A DNA stretch of 64,000 nt from Legionella lytica. Its GTDB lineage: Bacteria; Pseudomonadota; Gammaproteobacteria; Legionellales; Legionellaceae. A program made the translations under genes and the position numbers. Where the stretch lies: assembly GCF_023921225.1 (NCBI RefSeq), contig NZ_CP071527.1, positions 2,198,501 through 2,262,500 of the forward strand, in the 5' to 3' direction. How positions within the stretch are numbered: position 1 is the first letter of the stretch; every line of letters starts with the position of its first letter. The notes below the pieces were generated by a model, which saw only the letters and a list, made by a program, of their open reading frames with translations, had not been told where the DNA came from and ran no database searches. Of the stretch, positions 25,018 to 34,367 are shown one piece after another.

Positions 25018-28000
25018 CTATCCGCCCTTATTCTTAGAGTCCAGATAAGTTTCACAACATTCACTAGTAAGAGGTCGTGAATAAACGTAACCTTGAAAAC
25101 CGTCTATTCCTTGGGTATGAAGCGTATTGAGCTGTTGTTCATTTTCAACTCCTTCTGCAATCACCTTCATATTTAATTTATGAGCCATAGTAGTAATCGC
25201 GTGGATGATTGTTTGATCTAAGGAGTCTTCAGCACAATTATTAACAAATACTTTATCAATTTTTATTTTGTTAACCGGCAAAAGTTTTAAATAAGATAAA
25301 GCTGAGTAACCGGTACCGAAATCATCAAGAACTAAATTTACGCCTAATTGCTGTAGCTTTTTAATTTCTGTAGATAAGTTTTCATTGTGATTAAGCACAA
25401 TGGTTTCAGTAATCTCAAGCTCTAAAAAGGTAGGATCTAACTGCGTTTCTGCCAAAACATCAGCAACCACAGAACTAACCGAATGATTAAGAAATTGCGC
25501 TGCAGATAAGTTAATCGCAATAAAGCCTGAAAAAATCTTTTTTTCCTGCCAAATTTTAGCTTGTTGGCAAGCCGTTTTAAGAACCCATTCGCTTACAGGT
25601 CCAATTAATGGACTCTTTTCCAAAGTCGTAATAAAATCTTTGGCCTCTAAAACTCCTTTTTCAGGATGCTTCCATCTTATTAATGCTTCAAGGCCAATTA
25701 TTGCTCCAGTGTCCACTGCATAAAAAGGTTGATACATCAAAAAGAATTCCTGATTCTCATAAGCGCGTTGTAATTCTTTATCTAAGCCGTGTGTCCGTTG
25801 ATAATCCTCCAGTAATTGGGAGGAATAGTAATAAAACTGGTTTCGACCTTTTTCTTTCGCCTGATATAAGGCTGTATCTGCAAGTTTAAGCAAGGTTTGT
25901 ATGTCATGTGCATCGTTAGGAAAAATACTTATTCCTAAACTAGTTGTCGTTTGTAAAATATGATCGCCAACATGAAAAGGTTTAGACAGCTCATGAAATA
26001 TCCATTCAACTATCGAACTTAGGTATTCTTTGGAAGTAAAATGGGTGAGCATTACTACGAATTCATCGCCCCCTATCCGAGCAGCAATATCACCTTTCTT
26101 TAAAACAGAATTTAATATCTTTGCTGTATGAATCAACAACTTATCGCCATAATCATGGCCTAAATTATCATTAACCCTTTTAAAATAATCTAAATCTAGA
26201 AATAATATGGCGATTTTCTTTCCAGAAATGTCAGACTTTCTCGAGGTTTGTTGAAATAGCTCATACAACATATTGCGGTTAGCAAGCCCTGTGAGTGGAT
26301 CGTGTGATACCTGATAATAAAGCTTCGCATTTTCCAGTGAGGTCATAGCCTGGGAACAGAGTAACTGCAAACTATCTATATGACTTTCGGTAAAGGTATC
26401 ATTACTGTCTTTATGTTCTAAATACAAAATATGACACAGTTGCCCTTGATAAAAAATCGGCATTGCAAGAATAGATTTGGGCTTTTCTTGTTGTACGTAA
26501 ATATCATTAAACGTAAGATCCGATTGATTTGTGTCATTGATAATAATTGCTTTTTTTGTCAACTGCACATAATTCAAAACCGAAAGAGGATATTGTAATC
26601 CGGCATCGGTTGCTTTGAGATTATTCAAGTAAATATTTTGTTCCTCAGAGTTACCTTCTGCCTCGATAATCCATTGGCCATTGAGGCGAGTTAAAATAAT
26701 ACTGTTTTGTGCCCCAGAATTTTCCAAGACAACAGTAATGAATTTTTGCAATAGCGCATCTAATCGAATCTCACTGGAAAGCGCCTGAGTAAATTTTAAA
26801 ATAGCTAACATGTCCAAAGGCTGAGTGCCACCTTGAGAAAGCATAGGTTTAGCTAACGCTGCTTCATTAGTAATATAGGTTGGATAACTCTCCTCCAGCC
26901 ATTGAGCTTTAACAATAGCTCCCCACTTCTTAAACAATTGATACGCATTTTGCAAATAAAGTTGTGCCACACGGGCAACTTTTTGGGCAATGCAATAACA
27001 CCCTGCAAGCTCACTTGCAATTGCAGCAATTAGAATCGACTTGTTAGCCAATGCCCTATTAATCGCCTCATCATAAAAAGGAAGTGCATCCTGATTATCG
27101 AGACGAGCTAATTCTGCCTCAATTAGTAAGGCATGCGCTTTAAAATTATCAGGACACCAAACAGCATACCGATCAACCAATTGTTTCAATTGCTTTATTT
27201 TTTTTAAAAATGGTTGATGCTGTTTTTGGGGTAATTGATGAAGATATTGGCATAACGCCAGTGCATAATAAAATTTACCATCAAAATGAGTTATTAATCC
27301 TTTGTCATAATCGGAATAGCTCTCATGGCGTTGCCCCATTTGCATGGCTTGCTCGATGTTCCCTAATATAAAATGCAATCGCGTTATAGAGCAGTAAAAA
27401 AAGCCCAGTTCCGTTTTGTTCTCTCCCTGAATCATGCGCCCCTCAAAAGCAGCCAGTTGCTCCGGCTCTATAGCTTCCAGATTTTTTAAGCATTGAATGG
27501 AATAATTCCAAAATCGAGTCACATTAACAAAATCAGAAATATTAGTCCGTGACATAAATGACAAAGTAGCCTCAACATATCTTTTTACTTCGTCCAGTGT
27601 TTGTCCTAAGGTAAAGGAATGAAATACCAATGAGATACTACTGTAATTGCTGTAGCCCAAATCACCCGCTTCACAGCCCAACCTAAAAGCATTCATTATG
27701 GTTTTATTACATTCGCTTAGGGGTAATTGATAGGGCTCAATAAATCCACCTAAAATAAATTGATTCCTACCCTCAAAATTTGACGCCCCATATTTTTGTT
27801 TCAACTTATTATAAAGTCTGACAAAAGACAGGGCCTCTTCGTGTAAATGCAAAGAATGCATTAGCACAAACGCGTAGGCAGGAATACACATAGAGGTGCT
27901 TTCGGTATAACCATACTTTAAACTCAATCGTACATTAATGCAGGTGAGCAAAATAAACATTTTTTGCTCGATAATGAACGCACTATTTAGTAATTGCGTG

Positions 28001-30735
28001 ATTAAATTAATGATTGCCTTTTGTTTTAAATCGTTCATTAAAGGTAAATCAATAAATTCAGGCTGTGTCCTTTTCAATTGACGTTTAATTTTATAAATGG
28101 CTATTAATAAATGATATTTCTTGGGATTTTTAGGAATTTGGATACCGAAGCTTTTTAAAGCATTTAATCCTAAATTGAGTGCTTCCCTATGTTTACCAAT
28201 GGTGGCCAACATTTCAATTGTAAGGCGATTGATTTCTAAAATCTTAAGCGGATTTCTTTCCTGCTCGAGCAATTGATTAAAATAATCATTGGCATTTACA
28301 AAATCACCAATCAAATATTTACACGCTGCCAACTCTTTATAAAGTTGGAACGCTAGCTCTTCTTCATTTTGCCAATAATTATCGGGTAATAAAGAAATAC
28401 CCGCGGAAAAATATTCATTGGCAGCATAATAGGCTGATGCCAATTTAGCTTTATGACCGGCCCACAAATTGTACTTGGCCAATTGCACACGTTCAATCGG
28501 GTCTTTAATTAAAGTAATACCTTGATTAAAGTGTTTCATCACTTCAAACAAACGTTCATCTTGTTCTGTCAGTACTTTTTCTTTGAGTAATAACCTGCCA
28601 ATTTTCAGATGAAGATAGGGCAGTTTATCTTGTTCCACCAATTCAGAGCTTGCTTGCTGAACACGATCATGGACAAAGCGATAATTCAGAGTACTTACTT
28701 GCTCGCGGTTCACAACCCCCTCTAAACTCACCAAATTCTCTGTTAGATAGGCTTCTTCTATTGGATAAATTAAATTAGCTTTAATTGCCTGATACAAACC
28801 ATCTGCGGTTTGACTCATCGACTGTTCACTAATTGTAACCAAAGTATCAAAATCAAATTTATGGCCTAAACAAGCGGCCAACATTAAAATTTCTTGCGTT
28901 GCTTGTGGCAGCCAGTGGATCTTCGTCATCAGCAACTCTACCACATTATCAGTAGCACTCTGTTGCAAAATTTTAGATAAATCCCATTCCCAGCAGCCCA
29001 ATTCATAGGAAAAGCGTAATAACTTGTTTTGATAAAGGATCTTAATGAATTCATTAATAAAAAAAGGATTGCCCTGGGTTTTCTCAAAAACACATTGCCC
29101 TAGTTCTTGAATCTTATCCATAGGGCTTAATAAGGTATCGTGTAATAATTGCTGAATATTTATTAACTCTAAAGGCTCCAGCGTAATTTGCGTTAACTTC
29201 ACATTATTACTACTGATGTTATTCAATGTTTTTTGTAAAGGATGTCCTTCGTTAATTTCATTATTCCGATAGGTGCCTAGCAGCAATAAATAATTGGTTT
29301 CCTGATCTTGTAATATAGTTTCGATAAAATTAAGTGATGAATTATCTGCCCATTGCAAATCATCAAGAAAGATAACCAAGGGATGATTTTGTTGTGCAAA
29401 GACACGAATTAAATTTTGGAATGCCAGGTTAAATCGTATTTGCGTATCCTTAAGATTTAATTTAGGAACAGATGGTTGTGCCCCTATAATTAATTCTATT
29501 TCAGGGATCACATCGATAATTACTTGCCCTACTTTGCCTAAAGAATCCAATAGCTTGGCTTTAAGATCGTTTAAATTATCCTCACTTTCTGCAAGAACTT
29601 GCTTCACCAATTTTTGAAATGCAGAGACAATACCGCTATAAGGAATATTTCGTTGTATCTGATCAAATTTCCCTTGGATATAATAAACACGATGCTGCAC
29701 CATCGCTTTGTGCACTTCATTAACTAAAGAGGTTTTCCCAATCCCTGAATATCCAGAAATTAATACTATTTCCTTGTTACCTTCACTTACACGATTAAAC
29801 GCTTGTAATAATTGCTGCACCTGAGCATTACGGCCATATAAATTACGGGAAATGCTTAAATAATCACGCGTATCATTTAAACCTAGAGAAAAACGTTTAA
29901 TGCAGCGTTTACGCTCCCATTGCTCTTGGCATTCTTGAAGATCTGATTTTAAACCAATGATGCTTGAATACCGTGACTCAGGCATTTTATTCAGGAGCTT
30001 ATCAATAATCGCATTGAGCATTTCCGGAACATCAGACCTTTTTTCAAGGGCTGGCGGCGCTTTTTTTGCAATATGACAATGGACTAACTCCAAAGGATCG
30101 TTACTTTGAAATGGGAGCTGATTCGTTAACATCTGATAAAGCGTTATTCCTAACGAATAAAAATCAGTACGATAATCAATAGGACGATTAATGCGTCCTG
30201 TTTGCTCCGGGGAAATATACGCCAAATCTTCTTCAAGATTACTAAATGTCATGTAATCAAAAGTTTCTTCTGATATTTGAGTACAGACACTTAAATCAAT
30301 TAATTTGAGTGTTAATTTATCTGGATCTATGATGATATTCGATGGATTTATTTCTTTATGGATAATTTTTAATTGATGCAACTCACCTATTATATCCACT
30401 AACTGTAAAGCCAATTTACAAAAAGCACCGATTTCTAAGCGGTTATCTTCAAGGTAAGAATGTAGAAGCAAGCCTTCTACGTTCTCTAAAATTAAAATAG
30501 GTACAGGAACATCTTGTAAAAAATCATACGCTTTGATGATTGTAGGTGCATCAATTTGTTGTAACAAATTAAATTCATGCTGTAAAACGGCCAGATTTTC
30601 AGCGGTAACATGATGATTATTTGGCGTTTTTAACAACACACGGAATCTATCTTTACTTCTAATTGCATAGTAAGTATCGATATTATGATTATTACGCATT
30701 TTCTTTTGTAATGCATAACCTGATATGGCAACCAT
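25018..30735 (-). CDS. Giant signalling protein: Ser/Thr-kinase-like, AAA-type ATPase, GAF, GGDEF, EAL
   Basis: In order over 1905 residues: a protein-kinase-like domain (about 10-265); an AAA/STAND-type ATPase with Walker A SGYSGIGKTSL near 328 and Walker B VIFLDDLQWAD near 455; a long helical TPR-like region (about 700-1290); a GAF domain (about 1310-1450); a GGDEF domain with intact IGGDEFVVML near 1555; and an EAL domain with GLEALIRWKHP near 1681, LDDFGTGYSALSYLKLLP and AEGVENEQQ. The kinase has HKEINPSN where HRD-x-K/N is expected, so the catalytic Asp is Glu, and DLS replaces DFG, which suggests a weak or dead kinase. The GGDEF inhibitory site reads KKGD instead of RxxD. The architecture resembles HstK-like kinase/ATPase/GAF proteins with the histidine kinase replaced by a cyclic-di-GMP module. 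Confidence 0.93.
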   Translation of the reverse strand: MVAISGYALQKKMRNNHNIDTYYAIRSKDRFRVLLKTPNNHHVTAENLAVLQHEFNLLQQIDAPTIIKAYDFLQDVPVPILILENVEGLLLHSYLEDNRLEIGAFCKLALQLVDIIGELHQLKIIHKEINPSNIIIDPDKLTLKLIDLSVCTQISEETFDYMTFSNLEEDLAYISPEQTGRINRPIDYRTDFYSLGITLYQMLTNQLPFQSNDPLELVHCHIAKKAPPALEKRSDVPEMLNAIIDKLLNKMPESRYSSIIGLKSDLQECQEQWERKRCIKRFSLGLNDTRDYLSISRNLYGRNAQVQQLLQAFNRVSEGNKEIVLISGYSGIGKTSLVNEVHKAMVQHRVYYIQGKFDQIQRNIPYSGIVSAFQKLVKQVLAESEDNLNDLKAKLLDSLGKVGQVIIDVIPEIELIIGAQPSVPKLNLKDTQIRFNLAFQNLIRVFAQQNHPLVIFLDDLQWADNSSLNFIETILQDQETNYLLLLGTYRNNEINEGHPLQKTLNNISSNNVKLTQITLEPLELINIQQLLHDTLLSPMDKIQELGQCVFEKTQGNPFFINEFIKILYQNKLLRFSYELGCWEWDLSKILQQSATDNVVELLMTKIHWLPQATQEILMLAACLGHKFDFDTLVTISEQSMSQTADGLYQAIKANLIYPIEEAYLTENLVSLEGVVNREQVSTLNYRFVHDRVQQASSELVEQDKLPYLHLKIGRLLLKEKVLTEQDERLFEVMKHFNQGITLIKDPIERVQLAKYNLWAGHKAKLASAYYAANEYFSAGISLLPDNYWQNEEELAFQLYKELAACKYLIGDFVNANDYFNQLLEQERNPLKILEINRLTIEMLATIGKHREALNLGLNALKSFGIQIPKNPKKYHLLIAIYKIKRQLKRTQPEFIDLPLMNDLKQKAIINLITQLLNSAFIIEQKMFILLTCINVRLSLKYGYTESTSMCIPAYAFVLMHSLHLHEEALSFVRLYNKLKQKYGASNFEGRNQFILGGFIEPYQLPLSECNKTIMNAFRLGCEAGDLGYSNYSSISLVFHSFTLGQTLDEVKRYVEATLSFMSRTNISDFVNVTRFWNYSIQCLKNLEAIEPEQLAAFEGRMIQGENKTELGFFYCSITRLHFILGNIEQAMQMGQRHESYSDYDKGLITHFDGKFYYALALCQYLHQLPQKQHQPFLKKIKQLKQLVDRYAVWCPDNFKAHALLIEAELARLDNQDALPFYDEAINRALANKSILIAAIASELAGCYCIAQKVARVAQLYLQNAYQLFKKWGAIVKAQWLEESYPTYITNEAALAKPMLSQGGTQPLDMLAILKFTQALSSEIRLDALLQKFITVVLENSGAQNSIILTRLNGQWIIEAEGNSEEQNIYLNNLKATDAGLQYPLSVLNYVQLTKKAIIINDTNQSDLTFNDIYVQQEKPKSILAMPIFYQGQLCHILYLEHKDSNDTFTESHIDSLQLLCSQAMTSLENAKLYYQVSHDPLTGLANRNMLYELFQQTSRKSDISGKKIAILFLDLDYFKRVNDNLGHDYGDKLLIHTAKILNSVLKKGDIAARIGGDEFVVMLTHFTSKEYLSSIVEWIFHELSKPFHVGDHILQTTTSLGISIFPNDAHDIQTLLKLADTALYQAKEKGRNQFYYYSSQLLEDYQRTHGLDKELQRAYENQEFFLMYQPFYAVDTGAIIGLEALIRWKHPEKGVLEAKDFITTLEKSPLIGPVSEWVLKTACQQAKIWQEKKIFSGFIAINLSAAQFLNHSVSSVVADVLAETQLDPTFLELEITETIVLNHNENLSTEIKKLQQLGVNLVLDDFGTGYSALSYLKLLPVNKIKIDKVFVNNCAEDSLDQTIIHAITTMAHKLNMKVIAEGVENEQQLNTLHTQGIDGFQGYVYSRPLTSECCETYLDSKNKGG

Positions 30736-31075
30736 TTCGACTCATTTATTGATAGTCATTCTGTTATGATTAACTGAGCACTGATCGCTCAAATTAACAT
30801 CCCGATACGCGTCTATCAAATTTCTCTGGACAAAAAATAGTATGTTTTCCTGAAGTTACAACTAAAGAAGATTTAATTTATAGACCGTCTTTTTTCCTAA
30901 TCAACCAGCCACAAGCTTACTCTTTATTTATGGCCCTTACCTGACACATATGGCTAAGGTGTACTCAATGCTCAAGACTACATTCTATATGTATAGTGTA
31001 GTGCAGGAAGGTGGTATGTCAAAAATATTTTCTTTTTGATTTAATGGAAATAATGTTTTCTGAGTTAGTGATGGC
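30736..31075. other. Intergenic region, 340 bp, no gene
   Basis: AT-rich DNA upstream of the giant signalling gene and downstream of the minus-strand gene at 31076. A plus-strand frame at 31011-31484 is antisense to that gene and lacks protein-like character. No hairpin or repeat stands out. Confidence 0.5.
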
Positions 31076-31531
31076 CTACAACCGAGCACGGTTTGAAAGA
31101 GAAACTCGCACTTCCTCTATATTTTGGTTTAGAAAATCCTGTGCATTGATCACCTCATCTTCGACGAGTAGGTTATCTTTAGTGTCAAAAGTCATAGTCA
31201 ATTTTCCAGAAGGAAATAATTTTTCAGGGATTTCTGCCATTTCAGCCGCTTGTTTTAGCAAATCTTGCGGGCAATATTCTAGTTTTAAAACAAGATCCGT
31301 GTCCGCATTAATGAGTAATGCATCAAGGCTGCTCATAAATCTCCTAGCCCATGTAGGATTTTGTTGGTTCAAACTCATAAGCGTATTTTCTTTCTTCACA
31401 TATTCTATAGTAGCCATAAAAGGAGCAACTATTTTTTTACTAGTCACTAAGGCTTTGGGGCTCAAGTGGCCAATCAAAATTTGAGTCCAATATAATGCTG
31501 CTGCATTACGTTGTTCATCAGAAATTTTCAT
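31076..31531 (-). CDS. Hypothetical soluble protein, 151 residues
   Basis: I do not recognise a family. The protein is helical at the N-terminus (MKISDEQRNAAALYWTQILI), then mixed, with the acidic strand pair GKLTMTFDTKDNLLVEDEVI. GGGAG lies 5-6 nt before the ATG, which supports a real gene. Single gene with its own 5' region; the function is not indicated by its neighbours. Confidence 0.7.
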   Translation of the reverse strand: MKISDEQRNAAALYWTQILIGHLSPKALVTSKKIVAPFMATIEYVKKENTLMSLNQQNPTWARRFMSSLDALLINADTDLVLKLEYCPQDLLKQAAEMAEIPEKLFPSGKLTMTFDTKDNLLVEDEVINAQDFLNQNIEEVRVSLSNRARL

Positions 31532-31680
31532 AAGTACTCCCGATACGAGATGGCGAATTTTAAACGCCTATCATAAGCGTAAAGCAGCTATAGCATCATA
31601 TATTGAGTTATATTTGAGCAAATTAGGCCATGAAAAAATTAATTGACTGATTAAAAATCAATTTTAATCCTGGAGTATAA

Positions 31681-31704
31681 CCGTATTAGCGCAGCGTAAT
31701 ACCG
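31681..31704. repeat. Short intergenic palindrome of the CGTATTA/TAATACG type
   Basis: CGTATTA-GCGCAGCG-TAATACCG lies between two minus-strand genes and matches the core of the elements at 17870 and 60354. Confidence 0.5.
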
Positions 31705-31772
31705 GATCAATAAATCAGACTTCGCCCCATAAATAAGGACTACCTGGAATATCGTCCTAAATATACAGCTCC

Positions 31773-32279
31773 TTAATTTTTTGCATCACCTAATAAAAGT
31801 GCCATAAAAATATGATTTTCATATTTTCCTTCGATGCACACTGCATTTTTATGAATGCCTTCCTTCTCAAATCCAAATTTTTCATACATGGCAATAGCGG
31901 ACTTATTTTGTTCACGCACTGTAAGCTCAATACGAGTTAATCCTTTTTGTTCCGCCTGTTGAATGGCGGCATGCATTAATTTCTTGCCAATTCCCTGTCC
32001 TCGATAAGCAGCTAATACACCAATGCCTAAAGAGCCTACATGAGCAAAAACAGGTCGATCCAGTGAACTAATATCACACCATCCAATGACACGTCCATCA
32101 CATACCGCAATAAAATGAGGCCAATTATCCTCAATATTGTGAAAAACAAAATCGCGCGTAGTATTTATTGGTGGGCCTTCCAAGAATGCGAGATACTTAC
32201 GTTCACGTGCAACACTATCAACAGCTGACCAAAATTCGTCGATGCGCTCTGCTGTTATTGGAATTATTTCAACATTCAT
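31773..32279 (-). CDS. GNAT family N-acetyltransferase
   Basis: A single-domain GNAT protein of 168 residues. The acetyl-CoA-binding motif A is LGIGVLAAYRGQGIGKKLMH (R/Q-x-x-G-x-G), followed by RIELTVREQNKSAIAMYEKF and GFEKEG, the standard motif B. The family acetylates amines of proteins or small molecules; the substrate is not evident. The ATG at 32279 has no strong ribosome-binding site. Confidence 0.9.
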   Translation of the reverse strand: MNVEIIPITAERIDEFWSAVDSVARERKYLAFLEGPPINTTRDFVFHNIEDNWPHFIAVCDGRVIGWCDISSLDRPVFAHVGSLGIGVLAAYRGQGIGKKLMHAAIQQAEQKGLTRIELTVREQNKSAIAMYEKFGFEKEGIHKNAVCIEGKYENHIFMALLLGDAKN

Positions 32280-32396
32280 TCAGACTCGTCCTTATCTTCT
32301 ATGCCCAACCAATTCGTTCTTTAATAATGTAGCAATTGCCTTGAAATGAAATCAAGACGATTGCTACAACTCCTTAAAAATTTCATTAACTTCTGA

Positions 32397-32616
32397 TTAC
32401 TTATTTTTTCTCTTTTGGGCAGACGGGTTCATTGGTATTTTAATTTCATTAGGATAATCAAAAGCAGAACCGCTTGCTACATCAACAGAACCGCCAATAA
32501 CTAAAAGGATGGCGGCAAACAACTACTTCTTTGGGATGAAATGTATTAACGGGTGTGGGCGCGCTACTACCCATGCTGGCTTCTACATCAAAAGCCTGCC
32601 CTTTATCTAGCTGAAC
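32397..32616 (-). pseudogene. Frameshifted gene remnant of unknown family
   Basis: Two adjacent minus-strand frames join into one protein-like sequence if a single-base shift near 32517-32523 is allowed. The first gives [19 protein letters not shown] and FHPKEVVV; the second gives FAAILLVIGGSVDVASGSAF, then PNEIKIPMN and a basic end QKRKNK. There is no start codon at the 5' end. I do not recognise the family. The rest of 32280-32672 carries only the 5' region of yjdM. Confidence 0.4.
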
Positions 32617-32672
32617 TTAATTATGATGTTTATGTTATACTTGGTTTTTTTTACTCCTGGCTAAGGAACAAC

Positions 32673-33020
32673 ATGCATACACTCCCCCCCTGCCCCAAAT
32701 GTAACTCAGAATATACTTATGAAGATGGTTCCTTATTGATTTGTCCCGAATGCACCTATGAATGGAGTAAGCATGAGCATGATGCGGATGAAAGCCAGAA
32801 TGAAGAACGAATCATCAAAGATGCCAATGGCCAAGTATTAAACGATGGGGATACCGTCACAGTAATTAAAGACTTGAAAGTTAAAGGCTCATCTTTAGTA
32901 GTAAAAGTAGGCACCAAAGTAAAAAATATTAGACTGGTTGATGGTGATCATGACATTGATTGTAAAATTGATGGCATCGGCGCCATGAAATTAAAATCAG
33001 AGTTTGTGAAAAAAGGATAA
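32673..33020 (+). CDS. yjdM: YjdM/PhnA family zinc-ribbon protein
   Basis: A protein of 115 residues: an N-terminal zinc ribbon with [13 protein letters not shown] and CPECTYEW, then the PhnA domain with [20 protein letters not shown] and [18 protein letters not shown]. The family was named for alkylphosphonate utilisation, but most members lie outside phosphonate loci and their role is not established. The longer frame from 32553 is rejected: AAGGA lies 7 nt before the ATG at 32673 and the family starts with this zinc ribbon. Confidence 0.92.
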   Translation: MHTLPPCPKCNSEYTYEDGSLLICPECTYEWSKHEHDADESQNEERIIKDANGQVLNDGDTVTVIKDLKVKGSSLVVKVGTKVKNIRLVDGDHDIDCKIDGIGAMKLKSEFVKKG

Positions 33021-33035
33021 CTCTCCACTGGAGCA

Positions 33036-33749
33036 ATGATGAACGGATCTCATCACAAAAAAACAAAATCTCATCATTTCAGTCACCTCAATACGCGTTG
33101 GCCCACCTGGCTTGCGCTTATTGTGGTTTGCTTACTTTACGAAGCCCTTCCCAAAGTATTTTATTGGGGACCACGAGGCTTGCTTATTGGCCTAGTAACC
33201 GTAATGCTGATCCCACTAATAATTAGCCAATGGCGCGGCAACTCTAAAATTAATCGCATTCTTGCGTTGTCCATTAATATTCTCATCACACTGTATACTA
33301 TTATTTCCGTATGTCGTTTACTCCTCGCCACCTTCCAAGGGGAAATTGGCCCAAACCATTTACTCGTCTCATCCATAATTTTATGGACAACCAATATCCT
33401 GGTTTTTGCATTATGGTACTGGAGTTTAGACGCAGGAGGACCAGTACAAAGAGAACTCGAAGAAAGTGCCGGCTCAACTGCCTTTTTATTTCCACAAACA
33501 CAACTCGCCTTAACTGAAACGGCAGGTGTGCCTGAATATATAAAAAACTGGAAACCTCATTTTGTGGATTATTTATTCTTAGCCTTTAATACCACCACAG
33601 CCTTCTCCCCAACCGATACTCCAGTATTAACTCGCTGGGCAAAGGGCATGTGTATGTTACAAGCAGTAATTTCCTTAGCAATTATCGTAATGCTCGCAGC
33701 CCGAGCGATTAATATATTGAACTCCGGTTCAGGTTATGTTGTTTCATAA
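33036..33749 (+). CDS. Multi-pass inner-membrane protein with channel-like C-terminus
   Basis: A protein of 237 residues with a His-rich N-terminus (NGSHHKKTKSHHF) and about six predicted membrane helices. The last part, YLFLAFNTTTAFSPTDTPVL then TRWAKGMCMLQAVISLAII, has the layout of a two-helix ion-channel pore but lacks a TxGYG selectivity filter. It may belong to the DUF1345-like group; I am not certain. It starts 15 bp after yjdM and is likely co-transcribed with it. Confidence 0.75.
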   Translation: MMNGSHHKKTKSHHFSHLNTRWPTWLALIVVCLLYEALPKVFYWGPRGLLIGLVTVMLIPLIISQWRGNSKINRILALSINILITLYTIISVCRLLLATFQGEIGPNHLLVSSIILWTTNILVFALWYWSLDAGGPVQRELEESAGSTAFLFPQTQLALTETAGVPEYIKNWKPHFVDYLFLAFNTTTAFSPTDTPVLTRWAKGMCMLQAVISLAIIVMLAARAINILNSGSGYVVS

Positions 33750-33751
33750 AA

Positions 33752-33801
33752 AACTGCTTACTTGCAGCAGTACCTATCACTATTGAGCTCGCTCAATAGT
33801 G
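33752..33801 (+). terminator. Two consecutive stem-loops after the membrane-protein gene
   Basis: ACTGCT/AGCAGT (33752-33770) is followed by a perfect 10-bp stem CACTATTGAG-CTCG-CTCAATAGTG (33778-33801). No T-run follows, so efficiency is uncertain, but the position directly after the stop fits transcript termination or 3'-end protection. Confidence 0.45.
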
Positions 33802-34025
33802 GCTCCAACGCGTCCATAGCTTGCTACTGCCAGGGAGGTAATTAAACGCCAATATCCCCACCCAGGAATTGATCAAAATAACATCTCATCGCGCAATAAA
33901 AACCCCAGTCTGTGAAACGACTAGTAATGAAACTCTTTTATTTTTTGATCGAATGGAGTTACAAGTAGCAAAAAAGAGCTCCTCTTCTTTTCGCAACTCA
34001 TCTCAAAAGCCTCCACTATTCCCAA

Positions 34026-34257
34026 CTAATTGAACATGTGATCACCCACGTGGGGATCTTGTTTTAAATATTCTTTTCCGACATGAATCAAGTCTAGATC
34101 TATTGGATGGCCATCGAAAACTTAATTAATTCTCTTGTTCTCTTCGCATGGGCCCCCTGTTTTTCGCTCCGAGGTTATCGAATCCATGTTTTGCTTATCC
34201 AAACTGGCATTAAATTAGCGTCCATAACATGAGCATCTTTTAGAAGTATTTTTGTTT
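34026..34257 (-). pseudogene. Degenerate transposase-like remnant
   Basis: The 565 bp between 33801 and the oxidoreductase gene contain broken protein-like frames on the minus strand: ILLKDAHVMDANLMPVWISK (34175-34257) and, after several stops, FDGHPIDLDLIHVGKEYLKQ (34026-34117). The DA-N-L-M-P-V segment recalls the first catalytic Asp region of IS5-type transposases. No terminal inverted repeats were found. Weak evidence. Confidence 0.25.
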
Positions 34258-34367
34258 GCTAAAGCTGATTAGAAAAGTCGGTTGCGGGCAATCAGATTTT
34301 CTACGTATCATGGATGCCTGATTTTTTAGCCCATAATATAAAGATAAATAAATGCAAAGAGCAAATC

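Noticed and set aside
31011..31484. Plus-strand open frame antisense to the gene at 31076
   Set aside because: The minus-strand frame has a good ribosome-binding site and better composition; this is its shadow.
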